From Sphingobium cyanobacteriorum (GTDB taxonomy: Bacteria; Pseudomonadota; Alphaproteobacteria; Sphingomonadales; Sphingomonadaceae): a stretch of 63,185 bases of DNA. Under the pieces are notes generated by a model. The model searched no databases. It saw only the letters and a program-made list of their open reading frames with translations, and was not told the DNA's origin. The DNA lies in assembly GCF_030580935.1 (NCBI RefSeq), contig NZ_JAUQOM010000015.1, positions 1-63,185 on the forward strand, read 5' to 3'. Numbering within the stretch: the first letter of the stretch is position 1; each line of letters starts with the position of its first letter. Shown one piece after another: positions 9,297 through 17,527 of the stretch. A program made the position numbers and the translations under genes.

Positions 9297-9420
9297 AGCT
9301 CATGCCCTCCCTCTCGGGAAGTGGGTACGCTTGGTATAATAACGCCAATTTTTTACCGCACAGCGTCAGCTATCGCCGGTCATCTCTCCAAAACCGGACA
9401 GTCCCCAACCCACCCCATCC

Positions 9421-9534
9421 CGTCACCCCAGCGAAAGCTGGGGTCTCAGGCGATGGCGCGATACGCTTGAGACAAGCGCCACGACCAACTGTTGCGTGCC
9501 TCCGCATGAGACCCCAGCCTACGCTGGGGTGACG
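9421..9534. repeat. REP-type extragenic palindrome doublet
   Basis: Two inverted 28-base units (9421-9448 and 9507-9534), 26 of 28 bases identical when one is reversed. Each is itself palindromic around CCCCAGCGAAAGCTGGGG, spaced by 58 bp. This is the common sphingomonad REP/BIME architecture, situated between the IS1595 insertion and a VOC gene. The rest of 9355-9627 holds no gene. Confidence 0.85.
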
Positions 9535-9627
9535 GCCTTTTGTTGCGGGCCGCATAGAACATCGCGCAAACCCGACCGCCTGCCCCTACCCATTCCCCAA
9601 CCCGCCAAAATCCCCTAAACCCGGCCC

Positions 9628-10011
9628 ATGCACGCTATCCACCATATCGCCATCATCTGTTCCGACTATGCCCGCTCGCGCGCCTTTTACCGTGACATCA
9701 TCGGGCTGCCGGTCATCCGCGAAGTCTGGCGCGCCGAGCGGGAGTCGTGGAAATGCGATCTCGACGCGGGCAATGCGCAGATCGAACTCTTCTCCTTCCC
9801 CGCGTGCCCGCCCCGCCCCAGCCGACCCGAAGCCTGCGGCCTGCGCCACCTGGCGTTCAGCGTGGACGATCTCGACGCGGAGGTCGCGCGGCTGGCGGCG
9901 GCCGGAGTCCTGTGCGAACCGATCCGGGTGGACGAGCATACCGGCCAGCGCTTCACCTTCTTCGCCGACCCGGACGACCTGCCGCTGGAACTGTACGAGC
10001 GCGCCGCCTGA
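9628..10011 (+). CDS. VOC-family (glyoxalase/bleomycin-resistance fold) protein
   Basis: A 127-aa single-domain vicinal-oxygen-chelate protein. The metal-ligand pattern is visible: His in MHAIHHIAIICSD, Glu in AQIELFSFP, His in GLRHLAFSVDD, and the terminal Glu in PLELYE. It resembles the YaeR/SMU1112c subgroup of lactoylglutathione-lyase-like proteins. Substrate unknown. It stands alone, convergent with the M28 peptidase gene with a gap of six bases. Confidence 0.88.
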   Translation: MHAIHHIAIICSDYARSRAFYRDIIGLPVIREVWRAERESWKCDLDAGNAQIELFSFPACPPRPSRPEACGLRHLAFSVDDLDAEVARLAAAGVLCEPIRVDEHTGQRFTFFADPDDLPLELYERAA

Positions 10012-10017
10012 CCGCCG

Positions 10018-11607
10018 CTACTTCGCGAACCGCTTGAAAAAACTGTCGTCATTCCAGCGTGGCCGCGCCGCGCTGTTCGCGACGCGCAACGCCACGGCGG
10101 TCACATAATCGTTCAGCTTCGCGCTTTCGGCGGGCAACACCGGCTGGTTCAGATCGTCGAACGGCGAATGATAGAGGTTCGCGCGCCACGCCTTTTCCAT
10201 TTTGGCCTCCGGCGTGCCGGCCTTGAACCCATATTTGAAGAACAGCGCCGGTATCCCCTCCCGAATGAAGGCATATTGGTCCGACCGGATGAACACATTG
10301 CGGTCCGGGAAGGGATCGGGCGTGATCGGCAGGCCCATCGCCGTGCTGACGGCGGCGGCATCCTGCCCCAGGCTGCTCTGGTCATAGCCGATCGGGGTCA
10401 CGCTGGTCAGCGGGAAGATCGGCAGCGCCATGTCGAAATTGAGGTCGGCGACGATGCTTGCCTGCGGCACGGTCGGCCGGCGGGCGAAGTAGCGCGCGCC
10501 CAGCAGCCCCTTCTCCTCCGCCGTGACGAAGGCGAACAGGATCGAGCGTTTCGGCTTCACCGTCCCCGCCTTCAACGCGCGGGCGATTTCCAGCAGGCTG
10601 GCAACGCCCGATGCATTGTCGAACGCGCCATTATAGATCGCGTCGCCCTTGATCGGGGTGCCCACGCCATAGCCGTCCAGATGCGCCGACAGCACGACAT
10701 ATTCCCCGCGCAATTTGGGATCGCTGCCCGGCAGCACACCGACCAGATTGGGCGAGGACAGGTCGCGCCGCTTCGCCGCCACCTGCGCCTTCAGCCGCAC
10801 CGCCAGCGGAAAGCTGGCCACCGGGGCGGAGGCGTCGGCGGCAGCAGCGATCGCGTCGAAATCCTGGCCCGACCCGGCAAAGAGCAGCGCGGACTTGGCC
10901 GGGTCGAACTGCGCCCCCAGAAACGCCGTGCGCGTTTCGCGCAGCGTCACATCGGCATAATAAAGCGCGGGGGCACTGGCCAGCGCGACGCGGCGGCTCC
11001 ACGGTATCTCCACCTGTTTGGGCGTCACCAGCGCGATCAGCCCGACCGCCCCCTGCGCCGCCAGCCACTGCGCGCGTTCCGACCGCGCGTGCGATTTGAG
11101 CGCGCCCGAAATGCCCACCGGCCCGCCCGACAGCACCACCACGACCTTGCCCTTGAGGTCCAGCCCGGCAAAATCGTCATGCCCGACTTCGGGCAGGTGC
11201 AGCCCATATCCGGCGAACACGATCGGCGCGTCGATCGCTTCGGGCACCGGCCCGCCGCTCCCTGAAAAGATGATGTCGCCCGGCACCGCCAGCGCCGCCT
11301 CCCCCTGCGGCCCGGCCAGCGCGGCGCGGCTCTGGTCCGGCAGGATCACCTGCTCGACGAAGGCGACCGGCTGCTTGTAGCCCTCCACCCCCGCGGGTTT
11401 CAGTCCCAGCGCCTGCATCTGGCCGATCACATAGTCGGCCGCGCGATCATAACCCGGCGTCCCGGTGCCGCGCCCTTCCATCGCGTCATTGGCGATCGCC
11501 TGCACATGGTTCCACCAGCGCGCGCCCTTCTGCGCATCCGTTTCCGCCTGGGCGGGCAGGGCGAGGGCAAGGGCGAGCAAAGGGAGGGCGAGGCAGGAGA
11601 GGCGCAT
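10018..11607 (-). CDS. Exported M28-family zinc aminopeptidase
   Basis: 529 aa from start 11607, chosen because it places a signal peptide (MRLSCLALPLLALALALPAQA) at the N-terminus with an AAGGAG site upstream; the longer frame to 11745 adds unlikely sequence. A PA insert domain (residues about 110-250) precedes the M28 catalytic domain with zinc ligands in LSAHLDGYG, NGAFDNASGV, the TAEEKGLLGA glutamates, DLNFDM and a late His (YHSPFDDL). It likely releases N-terminal amino acids from peptides in the periplasm or outside the cell. Confidence 0.9.
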   Translation of the reverse strand: MRLSCLALPLLALALALPAQAETDAQKGARWWNHVQAIANDAMEGRGTGTPGYDRAADYVIGQMQALGLKPAGVEGYKQPVAFVEQVILPDQSRAALAGPQGEAALAVPGDIIFSGSGGPVPEAIDAPIVFAGYGLHLPEVGHDDFAGLDLKGKVVVVLSGGPVGISGALKSHARSERAQWLAAQGAVGLIALVTPKQVEIPWSRRVALASAPALYYADVTLRETRTAFLGAQFDPAKSALLFAGSGQDFDAIAAAADASAPVASFPLAVRLKAQVAAKRRDLSSPNLVGVLPGSDPKLRGEYVVLSAHLDGYGVGTPIKGDAIYNGAFDNASGVASLLEIARALKAGTVKPKRSILFAFVTAEEKGLLGARYFARRPTVPQASIVADLNFDMALPIFPLTSVTPIGYDQSSLGQDAAAVSTAMGLPITPDPFPDRNVFIRSDQYAFIREGIPALFFKYGFKAGTPEAKMEKAWRANLYHSPFDDLNQPVLPAESAKLNDYVTAVALRVANSAARPRWNDDSFFKRFAK

Positions 11608-11777
11608 AGAACAGGGACTCCTTAAGGTGGAAGCGTTCAGACCCGGCGACCTGCTCCGCTCGCAATGGCGATTTTGCACTATCATCCGTTCCAGTCTGGC
11701 TTGAACCGATCCGACGAACAAGGGGCTTGGAACCGCCACGCACATGTGTATTATTATGGCAATACACGTTCAGGAGA

Positions 11778-12533
11778 ATGACGATGCCTCGCCCCCTTCC
11801 CTTGCTCGCCCTGGCCTTGTCGGGCCTCGTCCTTTCGACCGGCGCCTGTTCGCGCACCGACCAAAGCCCCGCCGCCGATGCAACCGTCCAATCTCCGCAG
11901 AACTGGACCATGCTCAAGGATTTCGACGCGATCGAGGCAACCGGACCGGACGATGTATCCGTCACCATCGGCAGCGCCTTTTCGGTCAGGGCGGATGGCG
12001 ATGCGAAGGCGATCGGCGATCTCGACATCCAGGTGAAGGGTGGCAAGCTGCTGATCGGCCGCAAGTCGAAGGGCGACTGGAACTGGGGCCGCAAGGATGG
12101 CGACAAGGGCGCCACCGTCCATGTCACCATGCCCGCGATCACCGCCGCGGACCTGACCGGCGCGGGCGATTTCTCACTGGACAAGGCGACGGGCGACCGC
12201 CTTGCCCTCTCGCTCACCGGCGCGGGCGATTTCCATGTCGGCGCGGTGACGCTCAAGATGCTGGAGGTCGATATAACCGGCGCCGGATCGGTCAAGATCG
12301 CGGGTGCCGCCGAGCGTGCCAAACTGTCGATCACGGGTGCAGGTGATATTGATGCCGAAGCGCTCAAGGTCAGCACGGCCGACATATCGATAATGGGCGC
12401 GGGCGACATCGACATTGCGTCCGATGGCCAGGTCGCTATCGATATCATGGGACCGGGCGACGTGACGGTGAAGGGCAAGGCGCAATGCACGACCAAGGGT
12501 ATGGGACCGGGCGAAGCGCGCTGCGCGCCCTGA
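11778..12533 (+). CDS. DUF2807 (head GIN) putative lipoprotein
   Basis: 251 aa. Start 11778 follows a CAGGAG ribosome site and gives a lipoprotein-type signal (LVLSTGACS with the Cys near residue 24). The remainder is a beta-helical DUF2807 domain, with repeated T/L-x-G-A-G-D/S-F/V turns (LTGAGDFSLD, LTGAGDFHVG, ITGAGSVKI, IMGAGDIDI). The domain function is unknown; it is common in cell-envelope proteins. Its 3' end overlaps the open frame of a second DUF2807 protein, implying a tandem duplication. Confidence 0.85.
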   Translation: MTMPRPLPLLALALSGLVLSTGACSRTDQSPAADATVQSPQNWTMLKDFDAIEATGPDDVSVTIGSAFSVRADGDAKAIGDLDIQVKGGKLLIGRKSKGDWNWGRKDGDKGATVHVTMPAITAADLTGAGDFSLDKATGDRLALSLTGAGDFHVGAVTLKMLEVDITGAGSVKIAGAAERAKLSITGAGDIDAEALKVSTADISIMGAGDIDIASDGQVAIDIMGPGDVTVKGKAQCTTKGMGPGEARCAP

Positions 12534-13294
12534 TCGGCGCGGGGTTCGCGCTGCCAGGCCCTGTTCCCGTGAAAGCGGGAACCCCGTCCCGCCGCATCGG
12601 CCATGGCACCGCCCTTGCAGCCCTATGCAGCGCCCTCCTCCCCCTGCCCGCCGGCGCGGCGACGCGCGGCTTTACCATCAGCAGTTTCGACGCGATCCGG
12701 GTCGACGCGCCGGTCAGCGTGATACTGACGACTGGCACCGGCGCATCGGCACGAGCGGAGGGCGATGATGCCGCCGTCGACCGGCTGAAGGTGGACGTTT
12801 CAGGCCGGTTGCTGACCGTGACCATGGACCGGCTGCGGCCGGGTGAAAGGAGCAGCGGTACAGCAACCCTGCGCCTGTCCACGGGCGCGGTGGAGCGGGT
12901 CGTGCTGACCGGCGGCGGATCGATCGCGATCAACCGGATGAAGGGGCTGCGCGGTCAGATCATCCTGGGCGGTAATGGCGATGTCAGCGTGGCCGATGTG
13001 CAACTGGACCAGATCGACCTGATGCTGGCAGGCGGCGGGCGCATGACGCTGGCGGGCCGGGCGGGCATCGCCAATGTCCGCGTGACCGGACCGGGCAGCG
13101 TCGCCGCCGAATCGCTCCACGCACGACAGGCTGCCGTCGGCAATGACGGGCCGGGCAGTATCGCCCTGACGGCCGAGGTCAATGCGAAGGTGACGGCCAC
13201 TGGATCGGGCGACGTGACCATCACTGGGAAAGCGGCATGCAGCGTGGACAATCGCGGGGTTGGGCGCGTGACCTGTGGCGGTGAAGGAGATTGA
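12485..13294 (+). CDS. DUF2807 protein, second tandem copy
   Basis: Up to 269 aa. It has the same GIN beta-helix as the upstream gene (TGGGSIAIN, GGNGDVSVA, AGGGRMTLAG, TGPGSVAAE, TGSGDVTITGKAACSVDN), ending in the same AACS/CTTK-like Cys region. The first ATG in frame lies 49 bp inside the previous gene. The encoded N-terminus runs through a REP palindrome (12563-12582) before a signal-like segment ALAALCSALLPLPAGAA. The true start is therefore uncertain and a GTG near 12570 is possible. Envelope location inferred. Confidence 0.75.
   Translation: MHDQGYGTGRSALRALIGAGFALPGPVPVKAGTPSRRIGHGTALAALCSALLPLPAGAATRGFTISSFDAIRVDAPVSVILTTGTGASARAEGDDAAVDRLKVDVSGRLLTVTMDRLRPGERSSGTATLRLSTGAVERVVLTGGGSIAINRMKGLRGQIILGGNGDVSVADVQLDQIDLMLAGGGRMTLAGRAGIANVRVTGPGSVAAESLHARQAAVGNDGPGSIALTAEVNAKVTATGSGDVTITGKAACSVDNRGVGRVTCGGEGD
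12563..12582. repeat. REP-like palindrome inside a coding start region
   Basis: GTTCCCG/CGGGAAC arms around TGAAAG, a standard sphingomonad REP motif, lie within the 5' part of the second DUF2807 frame. Confidence 0.65.
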
Positions 13295-13353
13295 AGGCCG
13301 TTCGGTCAGAAAACCGCCCTGCCATGACGGCAAGGTTGCCCTGACCGTTCATT

Positions 13354-14430
13354 TCACGCCCCCAGGGCCGCGCGTGTCACCCTCTCCGCTTCGGTCCAGG
13401 CGATATCACGCGCGGCAAGCCATGCGTCCTGATAATAGGTGCAGGCGTAGCGATCGCCACCGTCGCACAGCAAGGTGACAAGGCTGCCTTCCATGCCTGC
13501 CCCCGCCATCTCCCTGATGATCCGCAGACAGGCCCATAAATTGGTGCCGGTCGATCCGCCGACGCTGCGGCCCAGCCGCTGCGACAGGGCGCGCATCGCG
13601 CCGATGCTGTCGGCGTCGGCGACCGGGATCATGCGATCGATGACGCCCGGCACGAAACTTGGCTCTACACGCGGACGGCCGATCCCCTCGATGCAACTGC
13701 CGCAGCCTTCCGGCAGGAGCGTCTCCAGTCGATCGGCGAAATGCCGGTGAAAGACGGAATGTTCAGGATCGGCAACGCACAGGCGCGTCGCATGCCGCCG
13801 ATACCGCAGGAAACGCCCGATTGTGGCCGATGTGCCGCCGGTGCCCGCCCCGCAGACGATCCATGACGGGATCGGGAACCGTTCCTCCGCCATCTGCGCG
13901 AAAATGCTTTCGGCGATATTGTTGTTGCCGCGCCAATCGGTCGCCCGCTCGGCATAGGTGAACTGGTCGATATAATGGCCGCCCGTCTCCACAGCCAGGC
14001 GCTGCGCGACATCATAGACGGTGCGCGGGTCATCGACCGCATGGATTTCGCCGCCATGAAAGCGGATTGCGTCCAGCTTTGGCGCGGCGGTCGTGGCCGG
14101 CACCACGGCGATGAAACGCAGCCCCAGCATCCGCGCGAAATAGGCTTCGCTGACCGCCGTTGACCCCGATGATGCCTCTATCACCGTGGTATCAGGTCCG
14201 ATCCACTGATTGCACAAGGCATAGAGGAACAGCGATCGGGCAAGCCGGTGCTTGAGGCTGCCGGTCGGGTGGCTGCTCTCATCCTTCAGGTACAGGTCGA
14301 TGCCGGGATAGTGTGGCAGCGGCAGATGGATGAGGTGGGTATCGGCGGACCGATTGAAATCCGCCTCGATCCGCCGTACCGCCTCATCCAGCCAGGCGCG
14401 CGTCGCGCCACCTGCTTCCCTGTCGCTCAT
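13354..14430 (-). CDS. PLP-dependent cysteine synthase-fold enzyme, Cds1-like cysteine desulfhydrase
   Basis: 358 aa from the ATG at 14430, which overlaps the stop of the M3 peptidase gene. It is a type II PLP fold: Schiff-base Lys in PTGSLKHRLARSLFLYAL, EASSGSTAVSEAYFARMLGL in place of the SGNTG loop of O-acetylserine sulfhydrylase, and the phosphate loop CGAGTGGTSATIG. The SLKHR plus SSGSTAVSEA combination is what I remember of mycobacterial Cds1, which breaks L-cysteine into pyruvate, ammonia and sulfide. Last gene of the long TonB/BacA/TldDE operon, consistent with removing cysteine freed from peptides. CysK-type synthesis is the alternative. Confidence 0.8.
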   Translation of the reverse strand: MSDREAGGATRAWLDEAVRRIEADFNRSADTHLIHLPLPHYPGIDLYLKDESSHPTGSLKHRLARSLFLYALCNQWIGPDTTVIEASSGSTAVSEAYFARMLGLRFIAVVPATTAAPKLDAIRFHGGEIHAVDDPRTVYDVAQRLAVETGGHYIDQFTYAERATDWRGNNNIAESIFAQMAEERFPIPSWIVCGAGTGGTSATIGRFLRYRRHATRLCVADPEHSVFHRHFADRLETLLPEGCGSCIEGIGRPRVEPSFVPGVIDRMIPVADADSIGAMRALSQRLGRSVGGSTGTNLWACLRIIREMAGAGMEGSLVTLLCDGGDRYACTYYQDAWLAARDIAWTEAERVTRAALGA

Positions 14431-16457
14431 GCCAGTCCTCGCCTGACCAGCAGCGCCTCGATATCCGGGTCGCGCCCACGGAACGCGCGGAAACTGTCTG
14501 CGGCCGGCCGGCTCGCACCCATGGCCAGCACTTCGTCCCGGAACCTGTCGCCGGTGGCGCGGTCGACCAGTCCCGCCTGAACGAAACGCTGGAACCCGTC
14601 TGCGGCCAGCACCTCCGCCCACAAATAGCTGTAATAGCCCGATGCATAACCACCGGCGAAAATATGGGTGAAGCCATGGGGAAAGCGGTGCCATGCGGGC
14701 GGGCGTATCACCGCCACTTCATCCCGCACCGCTTCGATCACCTCCATCGGATCAGACCCCATCGTGCCCAGGTGCAAAAGCAGATCGAACAGCGAGAATT
14801 CGACCTGCCGCACGACCGCCATCGCCGACTGGAAGCGTCGCGCGGCGAGCAGCTTTGCAAACATGTCCGCCGGCAGCGGCGCGCCGGTCTTGTAGTGGCC
14901 CGACATGCTGGTCAGTATGGCCTGATCCCAGGCGAAATCCTCCATCAACTGGCTGGGCAGTTCGACCGCGTCCCATTCGAACCCGCTGGTGCCCGCGATG
15001 CTCGGCCGGTCGACGCGCGTGAACAGATGGTGGAGGCAGTGGCCGGTTTCGTGCAGCAACGTCACCACATCGCCATGCGACAGCAAAGAGGGCGCATCCG
15101 CTCCCTTGGGCGCGAAATTGCAGACCAGATAGGCGACCGGAAGGCCGATCGCGTTGCCATCACGCAAACGCGGTCGCGCTTCCGACATCCAGGCGCCGCC
15201 ACGCTTGCCGGAACGGGCATGGAGGTCGAGATAGAGTCCGGCAATGACACTGCCATCCTCATCCGACACATCATAATATTGCGCGTCATCATGCCACAGG
15301 GCAACATCGTCGCGCAGGGTCAGGCGAATGCCGAACAGGCGACCAAGCAATGTCTGCCAGCCTTCCAGCACATGCTCGACCGGGAAATGCGCGCGCACAG
15401 CCTGTTCATCGACGGCATAACGCATCGCGCGCAGCCTTTCGCTGACAAAACCGACATCCCACGATTGCATGTCGTCAATGCCGCATTCGTCAGCCGCAAA
15501 GGCCCGCAGTTCGGCCAGTTCCTGCGCCGCGATCGGTTTTGCACGGGCGGCAAGATCGCGCAGGAAGGTCAGAACATCCGCGCCGCCAGATGCCATCTTG
15601 GTCGCCAGCGACCAGGACACAGGATCGGCAAAGCCCAGGATATGCGCCATTTCATGTCGCAAGGCCAGAATGCGGGCGATGCGCGGGCTGTTATCGAACT
15701 GCCCTGCCTGCGGCCCCTGATCGGACGCGCGTGTCCCGAATGCCCGATAGACACGGGCGCGAAGGTCGCGATTCTGTGCAAAGCTCATCACCGCATTGAC
15801 GCTGGGCGCGTGCAGCGTGACCAGCCAGCCGTCGAGCCCCTTCCCTTTCGCAGCGGCAGCGAACATGGCAAGGTCCGCCTCCGATATGCCGGCCAGCAGC
15901 GCAGGGTCGGTGACATGCTCGGTCCAGGCGTCGGTGGCGTCGAGCACGGCGCTGCCGAAATCCGTCGACAGTTGCGACAGTTCGAGCGAAATTTCCGCGA
16001 AACGCGCGCGGCCATCCTCGTCAAGCGCGACGCCGGACAGGGTGAAGTCCCGGATCATATGTGCGACCGCGGCACGATCCGCCTGCGGCAGACTGGCGAA
16101 GGCGGGCGTCAGCGAAAGAGCAACCAATATGTCGTATATGTCACGGTTCTGGCGCAATCGCGTACCCGCATCGACCAGCTTCGCCATGCCCTGCGCATAG
16201 GTGGCGCGCAATTCCGGCGTGTCGGCGACGCCGTGCAGATGGGACACCGCCGACCACAATGCATCGATCGCATTGCCGCTTCGCTCCAGTGGCATCCACG
16301 CCGCCTCGAACGTCGTTGGCCGCTCGGCCACCAGCCTGGCCACCATGGCGTCCTGATCGGCCAGGGCGCGATCGAGCGCCGGCAATATCGCGTCAGGCGT
16401 CAGCACGTCGAACGGCGGCAGCCTGGTGGGAAGAAGCAGTTCGGCACTTGTCATCAT
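14427..16457 (-). CDS. M3-family zinc oligopeptidase (Dcp/oligopeptidase A type)
   Basis: 676 aa, the usual size for dipeptidyl carboxypeptidase/oligopeptidase A. The HExxH zinc motif is in TLLHETGHCLHHLF, and the distal Glu region is WDAVELPSQLMEDFAWD. No signal peptide is present, so it is cytoplasmic. The frame extends upstream with a TTG, but the ATG pair at 16457/16454 is more likely. It trims short peptides. The four-base overlap with the downstream Cds1-like gene indicates translational coupling in the peptide-degradation operon. Confidence 0.92.
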   Translation of the reverse strand: MMTSAELLLPTRLPPFDVLTPDAILPALDRALADQDAMVARLVAERPTTFEAAWMPLERSGNAIDALWSAVSHLHGVADTPELRATYAQGMAKLVDAGTRLRQNRDIYDILVALSLTPAFASLPQADRAAVAHMIRDFTLSGVALDEDGRARFAEISLELSQLSTDFGSAVLDATDAWTEHVTDPALLAGISEADLAMFAAAAKGKGLDGWLVTLHAPSVNAVMSFAQNRDLRARVYRAFGTRASDQGPQAGQFDNSPRIARILALRHEMAHILGFADPVSWSLATKMASGGADVLTFLRDLAARAKPIAAQELAELRAFAADECGIDDMQSWDVGFVSERLRAMRYAVDEQAVRAHFPVEHVLEGWQTLLGRLFGIRLTLRDDVALWHDDAQYYDVSDEDGSVIAGLYLDLHARSGKRGGAWMSEARPRLRDGNAIGLPVAYLVCNFAPKGADAPSLLSHGDVVTLLHETGHCLHHLFTRVDRPSIAGTSGFEWDAVELPSQLMEDFAWDQAILTSMSGHYKTGAPLPADMFAKLLAARRFQSAMAVVRQVEFSLFDLLLHLGTMGSDPMEVIEAVRDEVAVIRPPAWHRFPHGFTHIFAGGYASGYYSYLWAEVLAADGFQRFVQAGLVDRATGDRFRDEVLAMGASRPAADSFRAFRGRDPDIEALLVRRGLA

Positions 16458-16522
16458 CGCTGTCTCGTCTTTCAATAGGGGGGCACTGGCAATTATGCCG
16501 AAACGCGGGCTGTGTCGCCCGG

Positions 16523-17131
16523 TTATCGGCTGGCCCCCGCAACCCAGGCCGCGACTTCGGACCTGAAACCGATATATGCCAGATTGAAAGCCTGGAGGTT
16601 CATCGCAAACCGCCTTTCAAGCTCCGGCTCTGCAACCCGGAACAGGCCGGGTATCTCTTCCCGCGCGGGTGCCGTACCTTCGTTGTCGCCGACAATTGCA
16701 TGAAAAGCGGCATTGGCTTTCTCCTCATCCGCCTGCGTCCAACCCGTATTGACCGATGCCTGAGACGCGCGAAGCTGGCAAATCGCCTGCATCAATTCCA
16801 CAAGACCTGCCTGCGACGTGGACAATGGCCATGCCGCTGCCTCCGCAACAGCACCGAACGCCCTGACCATGGCATCCTCGCTCTCGCCCAGGCCGACCGC
16901 CGCCCGGCGCAGGTTGCGCCACACGCCGGCATCCTGTGCAACATCGCGATGCGCGACATACAGGGCCTCCATCGTTGCGCAAGCCTCGACCGGCCAGGGC
17001 TGCGTCGCGGCCAGCATCCAACATGCCAGCCGGGTCGCTTCATCGGCATCATGCAACACAGGGTCGATCACCTTGATTGCAAGCACCTGCCGCAGCGTGG
17101 CCATTGCCGGGGACATGCCATCATCGCTCAT
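16523..17131 (-). CDS. Hypothetical protein in peptide-utilisation operon (202 aa)
   Basis: Not recognised. The protein is alpha-helical and Ala-rich with no signal peptide or membrane segment (MSDDGMSPAMATLRQVLAIK... AAWVAGASR). Several conserved-looking aromatic and acidic positions occur (WMLAATQPWP, DAGVWRNLRRA, EEIPGLFRV). Its start overlaps the thioredoxin stop by four bases, and it sits between thioredoxin and the M3 peptidase, so it is expressed with them. A cytoplasmic partner in peptide processing is possible but unproven. Confidence 0.65.
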   Translation of the reverse strand: MSDDGMSPAMATLRQVLAIKVIDPVLHDADEATRLACWMLAATQPWPVEACATMEALYVAHRDVAQDAGVWRNLRRAAVGLGESEDAMVRAFGAVAEAAAWPLSTSQAGLVELMQAICQLRASQASVNTGWTQADEEKANAAFHAIVGDNEGTAPAREEIPGLFRVAEPELERRFAMNLQAFNLAYIGFRSEVAAWVAGASR

Positions 17132-17478
17132 GCTGCGGCATCCCCCTGTTCCATCGCATCGTCGATCATCATCGCAAGGCGGGTGCGCGTCAGCCCGCCG
17201 ACATGGCGGTGGATCAGCGCGCCATCGCGCCGGATCACCAGCGTGGGCACGCCCCGCACCTCAAACGTCGCGGCGAGTTCGGGGGACGCCTCGATATCGA
17301 TCTTCGCAACCGCCACGTCATTGGCATAGCTCGCCGCGATATCTTCGACGGCAGGCGCCATCGCCTTGCACGGCCCGCACCAGGTTGCGCTGAATACCAG
17401 CATCTGCATCCGGTCGCCGCTCGCTGCATCGATCGCAGCCAGCGAATTGCCGTCGATCTGGATAATGGGGGATGTCAT
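17128..17478 (-). CDS. Thioredoxin-family protein
   Basis: 116 aa with the classical active site ATWCGPCKAMAP near residue 33 and the cis-Pro segment RGVPTLVIRRDG. No signal peptide, so it acts in the cytoplasm. It is too divergent to be called the housekeeping TrxA with certainty. Its position between tldD and the M3 peptidase suggests it reduces disulfides in imported peptides before proteolysis; that is inference from context. Confidence 0.88.
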   Translation of the reverse strand: MTSPIIQIDGNSLAAIDAASGDRMQMLVFSATWCGPCKAMAPAVEDIAASYANDVAVAKIDIEASPELAATFEVRGVPTLVIRRDGALIHRHVGGLTRTRLAMMIDDAMEQGDAAA

Positions 17479-17527
17479 GGGAAGCCTCTTTTACAGGGAT
17501 AAGGAAGGGGGTTTTGAACAGGGGCGA

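Larger units (their letters stand above)
6547..9354. mobile_element. Intact IS1595-family element with passenger gene and 8-bp target duplications
   Basis: The element runs from 6555 to 9346 (2,792 bp). Its ends share GGCGTTATTATAC, a 4-base difference, then GCGTACCCACT-like sequence as imperfect terminal inverted repeats. It is flanked by perfect 8-bp direct repeats AATTTTTT (6547-6554 and 9347-9354), the target-duplication length known for IS1595. Inside are the transposase, a 52-aa ORF overlapping its stop, and a convergent DUF262-HNH gene. Intact repeats and frames suggest a recent, possibly active insertion. Confidence 0.9.
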
